Shown here: positions 24,434 through 33,609 of the stretch, piece after piece
Layout: each line of letters begins with the position of its first letter
Numbering within the stretch: the first letter of the stretch is position 1
DNA from: an uncultured Latescibacterota bacterium
GTDB taxonomy: Bacteria > Latescibacterota > UBA2968
Direction: 5' to 3'
Length of the DNA stretch: 64,000 bases
NCBI GenBank assembly: GCA_951812755.1
Contig: OX638329.1
Span: 4,472,522-4,536,521 of the forward strand
Program-made: the position numbers and the translations under genes
The notes under the pieces: model-generated
What the model was told of the DNA's origin: nothing
The model's input: only the letters and a program-made list of their open reading frames with translations
Database searches by the model: none

Positions 24434-25474
24434 TTACAACGTTGGGCTTGCACTCGCTCCATTGGCACTCAACATTGCCCTGGTCTCGTCCGTCAGCCGG
24501 ATGTGCGGCGGCGACATGTCCGGCAGCAACACACTCGGGTCGCTCTTCACACGCGCCAGCGGATGGAGCTCTGTGAGCGCTGGATTTGCAGAGTAGTCTT
24601 TGTCCTCTCGAGGCTCGTTAAACCAGCACGGTGAGAACTCCAGGATCCGTTTCTGTCGCTCAGTGAGTTCGGGATCGTTGGTGTCGTACGCGGCGTCGCC
24701 GTGGTGCATGCCGAAGGGAACATACTTGTAAAAGAGGGTGCGGCGCTCGCCGCTCCCTGCCCACGGAATCGTACCATGTTTGAGCTTTTCACTGAACAAA
24801 ATGCAGTCCCCAGCCCTGGCCTCGACGCGGTGCACCGGCACATCGTCATCCCAGTTCGGCAGCTTCGACGTCCATTCCGTGTCGCACCAGTTCCGCCGCC
24901 AGTCGCCAGCGATGCTCATCAGTTTCTGCTCATTGGCCGGCTTGTGTGTGCCAACAACACACCCGAAGCCCCCGTCATCTGGTCCGACTGTCTTGAGTTC
25001 ATACACACATGTGATATGAAAGCTGCTCGGGCTGCCGTGGAGCGTCCCGCCTATGTCCGCGCCGTCTGTCGGTTTCCGGCCAGGTTTGTAATGTATATTG
25101 TCGTGATCCAACCGGAACAAGGGGCGAAGCTCTTCCGGCATATGTGCTGGGGCATGGCCCCACGACGGGTCACCGAGAATCTCTTCAAGGATGGGCAGCA
25201 TGGTCTCGTTGTCGATCAGGTCCCGGTAGGCCTTGCTCCAGAGCCTTCTCCCTACGTAGGTATTGCCGTGCCGATCCGTTGTCTGGCGTGTGTCGCGCCC
25301 CCGGATGCTTCTGCGCTTCTGTGCGTCGGTGCCGTCCGTGGACTGCGTCTCCTCCCGCTCAAAGATATGCTGATCATAGACTTGATTGAGTTCGTCCAAC
25401 TGCTGTTGATTAAGCACGTTGGGCACGACGATATAGCCTTGTCGTGCGAACGTGTCACGCATCGCATCGTCCAT
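24434..25474 (-). CDS. PhyH-type dioxygenase paralogue, copy B
   Basis: A 346-residue paralogue of copy A (21584-22609). The same N-terminus, GFGCVVGTHKP loop and LKHGTIPWAGSGERRTLFYKY strand are kept. It differs mainly at residues about 39-62 (a QSTDGTDAQKRRSIRGRDT-type stretch) and at the C-terminus, which is extended to SANGASASPTL. A Gfo/Idh/MocA gene follows upstream on the same strand by 137 bases, a pairing seen again at 38.4-40.4 kb. Confidence 0.85.
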   Translation of the reverse strand: MDDAMRDTFARQGYIVVPNVLNQQQLDELNQVYDQHIFEREETQSTDGTDAQKRRSIRGRDTRQTTDRHGNTYVGRRLWSKAYRDLIDNETMLPILEEILGDPSWGHAPAHMPEELRPLFRLDHDNIHYKPGRKPTDGADIGGTLHGSPSSFHITCVYELKTVGPDDGGFGCVVGTHKPANEQKLMSIAGDWRRNWCDTEWTSKLPNWDDDVPVHRVEARAGDCILFSEKLKHGTIPWAGSGERRTLFYKYVPFGMHHGDAAYDTNDPELTERQKRILEFSPCWFNEPREDKDYSANPALTELHPLARVKSDPSVLLPDMSPPHIRLTDETRAMLSANGASASPTL

Positions 25475-25567
25475 CTTCTAATCTCCTCTACGTGTAGGAA
25501 CTACAAGGGACATTTCTTGCGCATGGATGGCTCGTAAGAAGGAGTTTTCGGCAGTCGTTGTCAAGTG
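24440..25567. repeat. Duplicated block, copy B
   Basis: Direct copy of 21590-22713, including the leader of about 100 bases before the start codon. Confidence 0.8.
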
Positions 25568-25610
25568 GTTTGTCGTACTATCGGTACCCCGTTCCGATTT
25601 GCCTGTTTGC

Positions 25611-26627
25611 CTAACATTCTACCGCAACGCGATTCCCCGTAACAATAGATTCCTGAATAGCCATCGCAATGGCTGTTGCAATCAGTCCGTCTTCCGGTGT
25701 TGCAGCTACAGGGGCACCACTTCGGACCGCGTTGAAAAATGCACGCATATTGTACTCCATCAGAGTCATTCGCTCAGGCGCATGAAACGTCTCGACTGTA
25801 GATTTGTTGGCATCCCTTAAGGCCCATTCCAGCGTATCTGGTAGCCATTGCGTGCCAGTTATGCGTGCCAGTCCGTTCTCTGTCCAAATATCCAGAAGAT
25901 GTCCGCCATCAGCACAAGCAGCACCAATACCACCACAAGTCAGCGAAGCGGAGGCCCCAGATTCAAACTCAATGACTGCTGCGGCCGCATCCGGCATTGG
26001 GCGGCCTCTGAAGGACCCCCCAAATGAGAATACTGATTTGGGCTTGCCCAGTAAAAATGCCAGCGTGTCGAAAAGATGTACATAGCACTCGTTGAGAAGC
26101 CCATTGTGGTTTTCCGGATCCCAGTGTTTTGATTCTGGAGGAGGGCACCACCCCATCATCAGATTGGCATTCGCCATCCACCCTTTTCCGAGATCGCCTT
26201 TCAGGAGTTCTCTCAACCGCATCATCGCAGGCATACAACGGATCGGAAATTCGACCTGACAGGGCAAATCAAAACTGTTGCACAAGTCAACCAGCTCTCT
26301 ACCACTTTTGACAGTCCCTGCCCAGGGCTTCTCGATCAGCATTGGGATGCCCCTGTTGCCAGCCGATTCGATCAACGCCCTGCGATGTTTAGGCGTCACC
26401 GCAAGTGCGACCGCGTCCAACGATTCGTCATCCATCATCTGGTCCGCATCTTCGTAAAGCCTGAGATCATTTTCCTTCTCATAGGCTCTATAACCGCCCA
26501 TACCATCCAATCGAGCAGGCATATTCTCAGCAGCTGCTACAACGTGAGCACCCTCGATTTTCTTCACAGTTTCTACCATCCACCGACCAAGACCAAGACC
26601 AACAACACCAAGCCTGAGGGGTGTCAT
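25611..26627 (-). CDS. Gfo/Idh/MocA family oxidoreductase
   Basis: NAD(P)-dependent sugar or inositol dehydrogenase-like protein of 338 residues. The Rossmann GVVGLGLGRWMVETVK opens the chain; the EKPWAGTVKSGRELVDLC segment carries the conserved EKP lysine. A substrate-binding domain with HLFDTLAFLLGKPKSVFS follows. It shares orientation with the upstream PhyH copy B. The substrate is not visible in sequence. Confidence 0.88.
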   Translation of the reverse strand: MTPLRLGVVGLGLGRWMVETVKKIEGAHVVAAAENMPARLDGMGGYRAYEKENDLRLYEDADQMMDDESLDAVALAVTPKHRRALIESAGNRGIPMLIEKPWAGTVKSGRELVDLCNSFDLPCQVEFPIRCMPAMMRLRELLKGDLGKGWMANANLMMGWCPPPESKHWDPENHNGLLNECYVHLFDTLAFLLGKPKSVFSFGGSFRGRPMPDAAAAVIEFESGASASLTCGGIGAACADGGHLLDIWTENGLARITGTQWLPDTLEWALRDANKSTVETFHAPERMTLMEYNMRAFFNAVRSGAPVAATPEDGLIATAIAMAIQESIVTGNRVAVEC

Positions 26628-26703
26628 ATTGTTCTCCTCATAAACCCGCTTCCTCTACCGTCGAACATGCTTCACGGCCGCTTTCAGTTTCTCTAGCCCA
26701 TGT

Positions 26704-27747
26704 TCAAGTTCCGTTTATCGCAGCTTCGGCCTGTCGAAGCTGATCCGTGACCCATCCGAAGTCCGGGTCCTCGCCGAGGATCATGCCCTGCATGGCTCGG
26801 TAGTCTTGTTCGATCACCCTGCGCAGTTCCGCTTGAGGAACCAGTCTCATCGTTCCTGGAGCCGCTTCTTCGAACCGCTTCCAAGCCTGCCGGAACGCGA
26901 TGAGGTTATGGTTCCGAACCGCTTCCAGCAGGTCGATGTCGGCCAAAGCCGACTTGCCGACTTCCGTCGCCGTGATCACCGCGACATCGTAGTAGTGACG
27001 CGAAATGCGATCCCTGTCAGTTGGCAGGCGTCCGGCGTCCCGGTATCCGCAATATGCGCCATGCAGGATCAGCAGCTTCTCCCAATAGGTGCGCTCGGGC
27101 GCGATCACGCGAATACCCGCCGCTGTGAACGACCCGTCAGGAAGCTCATCAGCGATATAGGGGGTGACCGTGCAGTGCTGGCTGGGATCGAGTGCCGACC
27201 TCGCTCCCGCCTCAATCTTCACGCGCGGGGCCACATAGGTGACGTCTCCGCTTGGAAAGAGGGTTGGGTACTCGATGAAGAGCGTCTGTCCGTCAACATC
27301 GCCCTCATCAAGAAAGATCTGACAGCCGGTCGAGAGTTCGTCGATCCGACTCGCCAGAGCGGTCCGCAGTGCCCCCCGAATGTATCCGCTGCACGCCGCC
27401 CTGAGTTCCTTGAACAGCGCGGCCCGTTTCTTGTTCGACAGTTGGCTAACTACGGTCGGGTCGCGCTCTCCTTCGAAGCCAAGGCCGTCGCGGAACACCA
27501 CGAGATCGATGTCCTCGGAAAATCGCTTGATGAGTCCGAACGCCTTGGACAGCGACGTCCCACCCTTGAAAAGCAGCCTCGGATGCCCCTCGGGACGCCG
27601 ATTGAACAACGCGCCGAGAACCAGGCAAACCCAGAAGTCCTTCTCCACATAGCTCGGCAACGTATCAAGGCGGGCTGCCGCCGCTTCAAAAATGTCCCGT
27701 CTGTCCTGCTCCGGCAGGGCGAGGAACGATTCAAAGCCCCTGGTCAT
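26704..27747 (-). CDS. abiEii: AbiEii/AbiGii-type nucleotidyltransferase toxin
   Basis: Toxin of the type IV AbiE system, 347 residues. The nucleotidyltransferase motif is FKGGTSLSKAFGLIKRFSEDIDLVVF (about 61-86). Members transfer nucleotides to tRNA acceptor ends and give abortive phage resistance. The ATG at 27747 overlaps the antitoxin stop by four bases (ATGA). The frame is open upstream to 28038 only as an alternate frame of the antitoxin. GC content is well above the neighbours, which suggests horizontal transfer. Confidence 0.9.
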   Translation of the reverse strand: MTRGFESFLALPEQDRRDIFEAAAARLDTLPSYVEKDFWVCLVLGALFNRRPEGHPRLLFKGGTSLSKAFGLIKRFSEDIDLVVFRDGLGFEGERDPTVVSQLSNKKRAALFKELRAACSGYIRGALRTALASRIDELSTGCQIFLDEGDVDGQTLFIEYPTLFPSGDVTYVAPRVKIEAGARSALDPSQHCTVTPYIADELPDGSFTAAGIRVIAPERTYWEKLLILHGAYCGYRDAGRLPTDRDRISRHYYDVAVITATEVGKSALADIDLLEAVRNHNLIAFRQAWKRFEEAAPGTMRLVPQAELRRVIEQDYRAMQGMILGEDPDFGWVTDQLRQAEAAINGT

Positions 27748-28367
27748 ATAGCAACGGCCTGATCGCTCGCGATGCTGCGCGCCAGCGGCAACGCCCAACC
27801 GGGAAGATCGTGGCTGTTGTGCAACAGATCGAGCTTCACGTCGTCGGGAAGATGGCGACTCAGCGTCGAGACGATTTCTCCGTCCGCGGCTGCGCGGGAG
27901 CCCAGCCACCGCAGTGCCTGAACCACTGGCGCGGCGGGTCTTCCCGCCCACCGCATGACGCTTGGGGCCGCGTGTCGGAACCGAACGGTTCTTCCGTCGA
28001 TCTTGAGGGTCCTGGAGTAGCCATCCGTCACGTAGCAAGCCTTCGCGGGCACGGCGTTGGTGAGACCCAGCTGATTCGCGGCCACCAATCCATCCGGCAT
28101 GATCCGCACGCCATCCCGCCGTGCCAGTGCTGCGATGGCCGCACCCAGATCAACGGGCGCAGGTCGATTCAGTACATTGCTGATCCTCGGCATGTCGTAC
28201 AGGCCGTGGCCCACCCGGCGTAGCCGTCCCGCCTTGACGAGACGCGACAGAGCCTGATCGACGGCCTCGCGGCTGCCGAGGTCCAAGAAATCCTTCGGTG
28301 TACATACCCATCTTCCGCTATCGTGGACGGACACTCTCTGCATGATCTTGTCGGCGATTCCAGTCAT
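27744..28367 (-). CDS. abiEi: AbiEi-type antitoxin
   Basis: Antitoxin and autorepressor of AbiEii, 207 residues. An N-terminal winged helix (REAVDQALSRLVKAGRLRRVGHGLYDMPR) precedes a C-terminal domain with LGLTNAVPAKACYVTDGYSR, typical of the DUF6088/AbiEi group. It is translationally coupled to the toxin by an ATGA overlap. An ATG at residue 9 is an alternative start. GC is high here, as in the toxin. Confidence 0.88.
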   Translation of the reverse strand: MTGIADKIMQRVSVHDSGRWVCTPKDFLDLGSREAVDQALSRLVKAGRLRRVGHGLYDMPRISNVLNRPAPVDLGAAIAALARRDGVRIMPDGLVAANQLGLTNAVPAKACYVTDGYSRTLKIDGRTVRFRHAAPSVMRWAGRPAAPVVQALRWLGSRAAADGEIVSTLSRHLPDDVKLDLLHNSHDLPGWALPLARSIASDQAVAI

Positions 28368-28500
28368 TGGACTACATCCCTCGCATTCAGATATATCTTG
28401 ATACTGATGTCAGAAATCTATACTATTTACCTTACTATGTCAAGGCGGTCCAGCGACGCCCAGACAACAAAATTTTAAACGCAAATAGAGGAGATGAATG

Positions 28501-29613
28501 ATGCAGAATTATCGAGGAGATATTACAGACCTTCGCGTAGTTCGTCAGGTTGAGCAGCATCCGCAGTCCTGGCGCGTGTGGCAGCCAGTCATTATTCCGG
28601 GGCACAAGAAGAGGCATCTCATTGTGGCCTTTGGAGCGATGGTCAATGGCAAGAAAGACATGGGAGACATTCTCGCGACGATCTCAACCGACGATGGGGA
28701 TACCTGGGAGGAACCAGTGATGATCTTCGACCATCGCCAGCATCAGGGTATGGTGCAGTTTGCCTACGCGAATCCAGTCCTTTACCGCGCTCCCGGACAG
28801 GACGTAATCTGGTGCTTTGCGATGCGCTGTCCGATAGCCCAGAAGAACAGCGAAGAATCTCAACTGGTCGGTGCATTCACTGCAGATGGCGGTTATTCCT
28901 GGACACAGGTAGAAATGGCTATGCACTATGCGGGCCCGCTCATCACATGCTCGATCATCGTTGCTACAGAAATCGACTCGACACGCAAGTTTCTGATGCC
29001 TGCCCACCGCAACACACTGCAGGAAGACCCCCGTGGTTCACGTGACCACTTTGTTCTCAGCAGTACCAGCCTGCTGGAGTGGAAACTCGAAGCATATATT
29101 CCCCAACCCACCAATGCTCGTGTTTTCCTGCATGAGGGAAATATCGCGCCGGGAGAAACATCAGAGGAACTATGGATTGTCATGCGAACTGCCGATTATG
29201 ACGAAACCGATCGCACGACGGACCCTCCCAGAGCCTATTCGAGCGTGAGCCGTGACGGTGGCCGTACCTGGCGTGTCGCCAAACCCGAACCCGACCTGCA
29301 CAACGCCAAATCAAAGGCTTTCTTTGGCCGATCCTCGAATGGCACGCATATCTACGTTTACAGCGATGGGCCTCCCCAAAGAGAAAAAGCACCGGGGTTT
29401 CCCAACGGAGGTCGGACTTCTCTGCGGTACAAAACAAAAATTCCCGGAGACACCTGGAGCGAAGAAAAAACCTTCTACGATGCCGGGATTAAGAACTCCT
29501 ATCCCACACTTATTGAAATTGCACCGAGTGACTTCCGTTGCGTGTGGGACAGCGGCACACCAGATACGCCGCGTACTCATATTCATTTCGGCAAGTTGCG
29601 AATTTCACCATGA
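28501..29613 (+). CDS. Exo-alpha-sialidase/BNR-repeat family protein
   Basis: Six-bladed propeller glycoside-hydrolase-like protein of 370 residues. Asp-box motifs are seen as TDDGDTWEE-like (SxDGxTW) repeats: STDDGDTWEEP, TADGGYSWTQ and SRDGGRTWR. No signal peptide is visible. A second ATG (28501) has better spacing from GAGGAG than the ATG at 28498. The substrate is unknown; similar proteins in this type of genome sit near sulfatases and reductases, as here. Confidence 0.86.
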   Translation: MQNYRGDITDLRVVRQVEQHPQSWRVWQPVIIPGHKKRHLIVAFGAMVNGKKDMGDILATISTDDGDTWEEPVMIFDHRQHQGMVQFAYANPVLYRAPGQDVIWCFAMRCPIAQKNSEESQLVGAFTADGGYSWTQVEMAMHYAGPLITCSIIVATEIDSTRKFLMPAHRNTLQEDPRGSRDHFVLSSTSLLEWKLEAYIPQPTNARVFLHEGNIAPGETSEELWIVMRTADYDETDRTTDPPRAYSSVSRDGGRTWRVAKPEPDLHNAKSKAFFGRSSNGTHIYVYSDGPPQREKAPGFPNGGRTSLRYKTKIPGDTWSEEKTFYDAGIKNSYPTLIEIAPSDFRCVWDSGTPDTPRTHIHFGKLRISP

Positions 29614-29670
29614 TTCGCGTAGTGTTATCGTAACGGTAATCAAATTCCTATCGCCCCAGCAACTTTACAG

Positions 29671-30387
29671 CTACCAGGGCACCACCGTGCCATTATTATG
29701 AAAAAAGCCACCACTGTCCTCTATGGTCAGCTTGTCCAGCGTGCTGGACATCAACCCAACGGATTCCTCTACCGAAATCGTACCGTTTGGATTCATACCG
29801 GTAAGCACGGACCCGGGTGTGACAGCAACCACCACAATATTGCGGTCGGCGAGCCTGACAGACAATCGCCGGGCAAGCATATTGACCCCCGCTTTGGCAA
29901 TGGCGTAAGCATCCATTTCGTTTTGGCGGTTGGCGCGTGTAATACTGCCCACACCGGAAGAGGTCAGCACCATTTTCGCCCCGTCCTTCAGCAGTGGCGT
30001 AACCATTTGTGCAAACAAAGCGGAACCAATGGTATGCACCTCGAAAGTAATCGCAAAACTCTCCGAATCCCACTCGCCAAATGGTTTTCCACTGCCTGAG
30101 CCAGCATTATTGATCGCAATATCAATACACACATTGTGCCCAGCCAGTGCATCACCCAACCGCTTGAAATCCTCTTCGTTTGCCAACTCCAATTGCACGA
30201 CCAACAACTTGTTGCCATATTCTTCCTTCAGGGCAATCAGGTCCGTCGCTTCTTCTGGCGTCCGACAAGTGGCAATGACTGAATCACCTGCATTCAGATA
30301 ATGCTTTACCCAGCCAAGTCCAATGCCACGATTCGAACCAGTCACAATCACCGTCTGTCCAGCTACATCTTTGACAAATTCATCCAT
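29671..30387 (-). CDS. Short-chain dehydrogenase/reductase
   Basis: NAD(P)-dependent SDR of 238 residues. TGSNRGIGLGW is the cofactor glycine motif, the NNAGSGSG stretch is the NNAG motif, the catalytic serine is in LTSSGVGSI and the YxxxK pair is YAIAK. It lies on the same strand as the sulfatase with 15 bases between them and is likely in one operon with the sulfatase and the aldo/keto reductase. Confidence 0.88.
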   Translation of the reverse strand: MDEFVKDVAGQTVIVTGSNRGIGLGWVKHYLNAGDSVIATCRTPEEATDLIALKEEYGNKLLVVQLELANEEDFKRLGDALAGHNVCIDIAINNAGSGSGKPFGEWDSESFAITFEVHTIGSALFAQMVTPLLKDGAKMVLTSSGVGSITRANRQNEMDAYAIAKAGVNMLARRLSVRLADRNIVVVAVTPGSVLTGMNPNGTISVEESVGLMSSTLDKLTIEDSGGFFHNNGTVVPW

Positions 30388-30402
30388 GAATTATATCCTT
30401 TC

Positions 30403-32037
30403 TTACCCCAGGTAATCCACCTTCACATCTCCAATCGTCAAATTGCTTGAAAACGTCACGCGACCTATGGCTTCGAGTTCGAACCAAATCTCCAGTTTGC
30501 CGTCCCCCGCTTCAAGCTCGAATCGTCCTGAATTCTCTCCCGCAGCCAGTGGGCTTCTCTGGGTATTTCCCTGCCACTGAACCCCGAGGGCACCCGCGCC
30601 ATTTAGCGACTCGCGGTTGATTCGAAACTCATAGGTTCCGCTCTGTTCGATCTTCACCCGCCAGCCGTGTGGTAGTTCGGACATGTATTCTGAATCCTGA
30701 TAGCGACACAGCGTGAGAGGATTCTCGGCCGAATTCCCAATGTGAATGATCCCCACCTGCCAATCTGAAGCCACATCGTCGAACCAGGCCTCGTAGTCTT
30801 TCTTCATCCGCCCTACAAGATCGGGCATCTGACCACCTATCTCTTTCTCTTCGCCAGGGTCATCTTCAAGATCGTACAGCTCCATCACGGGGTCTGTCGA
30901 AGAAGTCTCAAAATCCCACTGTCCACCGGTACCGGGATAACCTAACCACTTGTAGCGTTGGGTAATCGCCGTACAGTTGTGGTACTGTCGCGGGCGGCTC
31001 CCCCGGTGTGTCTGAATGAAAAGTGTGCGATCAAGCCATTCCACTTCACGACCTCGAATCAGGGGCGTCAGATCCACGCCATCCATCCTGAGATCAGAGG
31101 GAGAATCCACCTTACAAAGCGACAACAAAGTGGGCAAAACATCAATATGTGAGGCAATCTTGTCGGTTTTGAAACCAGCCGGCATCCCTTTCGGCCACCT
31201 CATGAAATACGGAACTCGAATCCCGCCTTCGTACACGTCTCCTTTTGTAGATCTGAGTCCGGCATTGTACCTGCCGCCCGCGGGACCGTGGTCGGACGTA
31301 AAGATGATGATTGTATTTTCATCCAGACCGAGACGTTCCAGTAATTCCATAAGTCGCCCAATATTGTCATCGATATTCTCGACCATCCCATAGATTCGTG
31401 CGACGCTGTCATCCAGACCCATCTCGCGATAGGGATCCGCATAGTCGTCACTGATCTCGAGTGGATTGTGCGGCGCGTTCGTAGGAATATAGATAAAAAA
31501 GGGCGCGCTTTGATGTTCCTCGATGAACGCGAGGGCCTCGTCAAAGAAGACATCCGTGCAATACCCTTTCGCCTGGAACTCTTCCCCTTCTCGCCACAGA
31601 AGTGAATTAAAGTAGCTGTTTGGCCTTACGGGGGGTTGCCCGATCCCTCCTCCTTTGTGCCACACGGCTTTCTCAAATCCCTGGTCCATTGGCCTCATTG
31701 GGTAATTGTCACCGAGATGCCACTTCCCAAAAATCCCAGTGCGGTACCCGGCATCTCGAAACAACTCGGCGGCAGTGACCTCATCGCCCGACATTAATGC
31801 ACCCCCCCGAGACGTGTGTAGAATGCCGGTTCGATAGAAATACCGCCCGGTCATCAACGCGGCTCGAGAAGGTGAACAAAGCGGATTCCCGTAGCACCGG
31901 TCAAACGCTACCCCTTCATTGGCCAAACGATCCATATATGGCGTCCTGACCTGGTCATTCCCGTGTACCCCCACAGTTCCGTACCCCTGATCGTCCGTAA
32001 TGATAAGAACGACATTGGGCCTGCTTTTCTCATTCAT
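30403..32037 (-). CDS. Sulfatase (arylsulfatase A type)
   Basis: Hydrolyses sulfate esters; 544 residues. The modification motif CSPSRAALMTGR carries the cysteine that is converted to formylglycine. The metal-site DDQ (ITDDQGYG) near the N-terminus and the H-rich FTSDHGPAGG segment match the family. No signal peptide was recognised. The C-terminal 110 residues (from about 430) form an extra beta-rich domain. Anaerobic-type maturase is not seen in the window. Confidence 0.92.
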   Translation of the reverse strand: MNEKSRPNVVLIITDDQGYGTVGVHGNDQVRTPYMDRLANEGVAFDRCYGNPLCSPSRAALMTGRYFYRTGILHTSRGGALMSGDEVTAAELFRDAGYRTGIFGKWHLGDNYPMRPMDQGFEKAVWHKGGGIGQPPVRPNSYFNSLLWREGEEFQAKGYCTDVFFDEALAFIEEHQSAPFFIYIPTNAPHNPLEISDDYADPYREMGLDDSVARIYGMVENIDDNIGRLMELLERLGLDENTIIIFTSDHGPAGGRYNAGLRSTKGDVYEGGIRVPYFMRWPKGMPAGFKTDKIASHIDVLPTLLSLCKVDSPSDLRMDGVDLTPLIRGREVEWLDRTLFIQTHRGSRPRQYHNCTAITQRYKWLGYPGTGGQWDFETSSTDPVMELYDLEDDPGEEKEIGGQMPDLVGRMKKDYEAWFDDVASDWQVGIIHIGNSAENPLTLCRYQDSEYMSELPHGWRVKIEQSGTYEFRINRESLNGAGALGVQWQGNTQRSPLAAGENSGRFELEAGDGKLEIWFELEAIGRVTFSSNLTIGDVKVDYLG

Positions 32038-32042
32038 TTCGT

Positions 32043-32819
32043 TTACCCCGCTATGAGATCAATGGACTCCATCTCGCTTTCAGACAAGGACCAGTCAAAA
32101 ACATCGAGATTTGCCTGGAGATGTTCTCTGGAACTCGCTTTTGGAATAACGATCATGCCTTTTTGCAGCAGCCAGTTGAGGGCGACGTGTGCAGAGGTCT
32201 TATCGTATATGCGGGCAATATCCAGCAGAACAGGGTCCCGAAGAATATCCTTCTTTCCCAGAGGGGAATAAGCAGTCACCACCACATCGTTTTCCAGGCA
32301 CCATTGTAAAACATCTCGCTGTTCGTAGCCCGGATGGTATTTAATCTGATTGACGCTGATAGGCGCCGCAGAAAGGGACCGGGCGCGTTCCATTTGTTCG
32401 ACCGAAAAGTTGCTAACCCCAATACTTCTCGCTTTTCCCGCGTCGAAAACCTCGTTGAAAGCGCGAATAGTTCCTTCCATAGGCACGGTCTCGTTGGGCC
32501 AGTGAACGAGCAGCAAATCCACATAGTCCATCTGGAGATATTCGAGAATATCATCGGCTTGTTTTATCGCGACATCATATTGCAGATAATCTCTACCGAC
32601 TTTAGAAGTAATAAAAAGTTGCGAACGATCAGCACCAACCTCCCGCAGGGCCTCGCCGATTTCGCGCTGGTTCTGATAAATCCAGGCCGTATCGAAATGC
32701 GTATAGCCCAATTCGAGAGCCTGTTTAATGACCTCTTTACATTGATTGCCTCTCATCGGCCAGGTACCAAGGCCAACAACAGGCATTGTATCGCCCGAAA
32801 GCAGAGTCAGGGATTCCAT
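32043..32819 (-). CDS. Aldo/keto reductase
   Basis: NADPH-dependent reductase of 258 residues. VGLGTWPMRG opens the TIM barrel; DTAWIYQNQREIGEAL holds the catalytic aspartate and tyrosine, LFITSKVGRDYLQYD the lysine region, and LLVHWP the histidine. The stop is five bases from the sulfatase start, so the AKR is first in an AKR-sulfatase-SDR unit. Substrate is unknown. Confidence 0.9.
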   Translation of the reverse strand: MESLTLLSGDTMPVVGLGTWPMRGNQCKEVIKQALELGYTHFDTAWIYQNQREIGEALREVGADRSQLFITSKVGRDYLQYDVAIKQADDILEYLQMDYVDLLLVHWPNETVPMEGTIRAFNEVFDAGKARSIGVSNFSVEQMERARSLSAAPISVNQIKYHPGYEQRDVLQWCLENDVVVTAYSPLGKKDILRDPVLLDIARIYDKTSAHVALNWLLQKGMIVIPKASSREHLQANLDVFDWSLSESEMESIDLIAG

Positions 32820-33093
32820 TGTTTATCCTCATTGTGATTTATGTGCAAGGTGTGACACGGCAACGTAACTAACTGGTCGTATCACCTTGCAATATTGGCG
32901 GACATTGAGCAACTTTCCAGTTAATTCTTCGTCTATTCGTCTAGGTGTAAATTACCGATTATTATAATAAATTCAGACACAATATCCAATCTCTGTGTGG
33001 GACACAATCTATATCTTTCTATGGACTTGTAATTTATTCCAACCTATATTTGGACCAATCGAGTGCGCTATTCATGTGTGAGGTTTTAAAACG

Positions 33094-33603
33094 ATGACAA
33101 AAAAAAAGTATCTATCATCGCCGCAAATGCGTCTGCCCTTTGGAGAAGAACAAAAAGTTCGGCGCGAAGACGAGATCGCTGTGAGATGTATGCAGTGTAG
33201 CAAGCGATTTATCCAGCCGCGGTGGTATGTTGAAAAGGGCATGAGTTCCCTATTTTGCAGCAATAAGTGCAGAACCCATTGGGAATCTGACGAGGATTTT
33301 GAACTCGTGCTGGAAGGCCGCCCAGAGTATCGCGGGGGAAATTGGAAAATACAGGCGGGCAAGGCGCGCGTACGCGATGGATTTTGTTGTGCCTCTTGCG
33401 GGATTACAGAAGACGCACTCGGACGGCAGATGGACGTGCATCACAAAATACCGTACCGGCTTTTCGACTCGCCAAAAGAGGCCAATCAACTGAGCAATCT
33501 AATCAGTCTATGCCCTTCATGCCATAAGAGAATGGAGCGCGATGGACGGGCAGATATGCCGTTATTTGATCGCGTCAAACACCGAGCGCAACGGGCGCAA
33601 TAA
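33094..33603 (+). CDS. HNH endonuclease with N-terminal zinc-finger region
   Basis: A 169-residue nuclease. A CxxC (CMQC) and a second Cys pair (FCSNKC) in the first 70 residues form a zinc finger; the HNH motif is DVHHKIPYRL with the zinc cysteines CASC and CPSC and the final histidine in CHKRME. It could be a homing or restriction-type nuclease; no intron or partner is seen. It ends six bases before the HD gene, which converges on it. Confidence 0.85.
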   Translation: MTKKKYLSSPQMRLPFGEEQKVRREDEIAVRCMQCSKRFIQPRWYVEKGMSSLFCSNKCRTHWESDEDFELVLEGRPEYRGGNWKIQAGKARVRDGFCCASCGITEDALGRQMDVHHKIPYRLFDSPKEANQLSNLISLCPSCHKRMERDGRADMPLFDRVKHRAQRAQ

Positions 33604-33609
33604 AGATCG

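Noticed and set aside
24116-24634. 172-residue plus-strand ORF in the gap
   Set aside because: No start signal, no family features, and its second half is antisense to PhyH copy B.
26704-28038. 444-residue version of the AbiEii protein
   Set aside because: The extra N-terminus is an out-of-frame reading of AbiEi; the ATGA overlap fixes the start at 27747.
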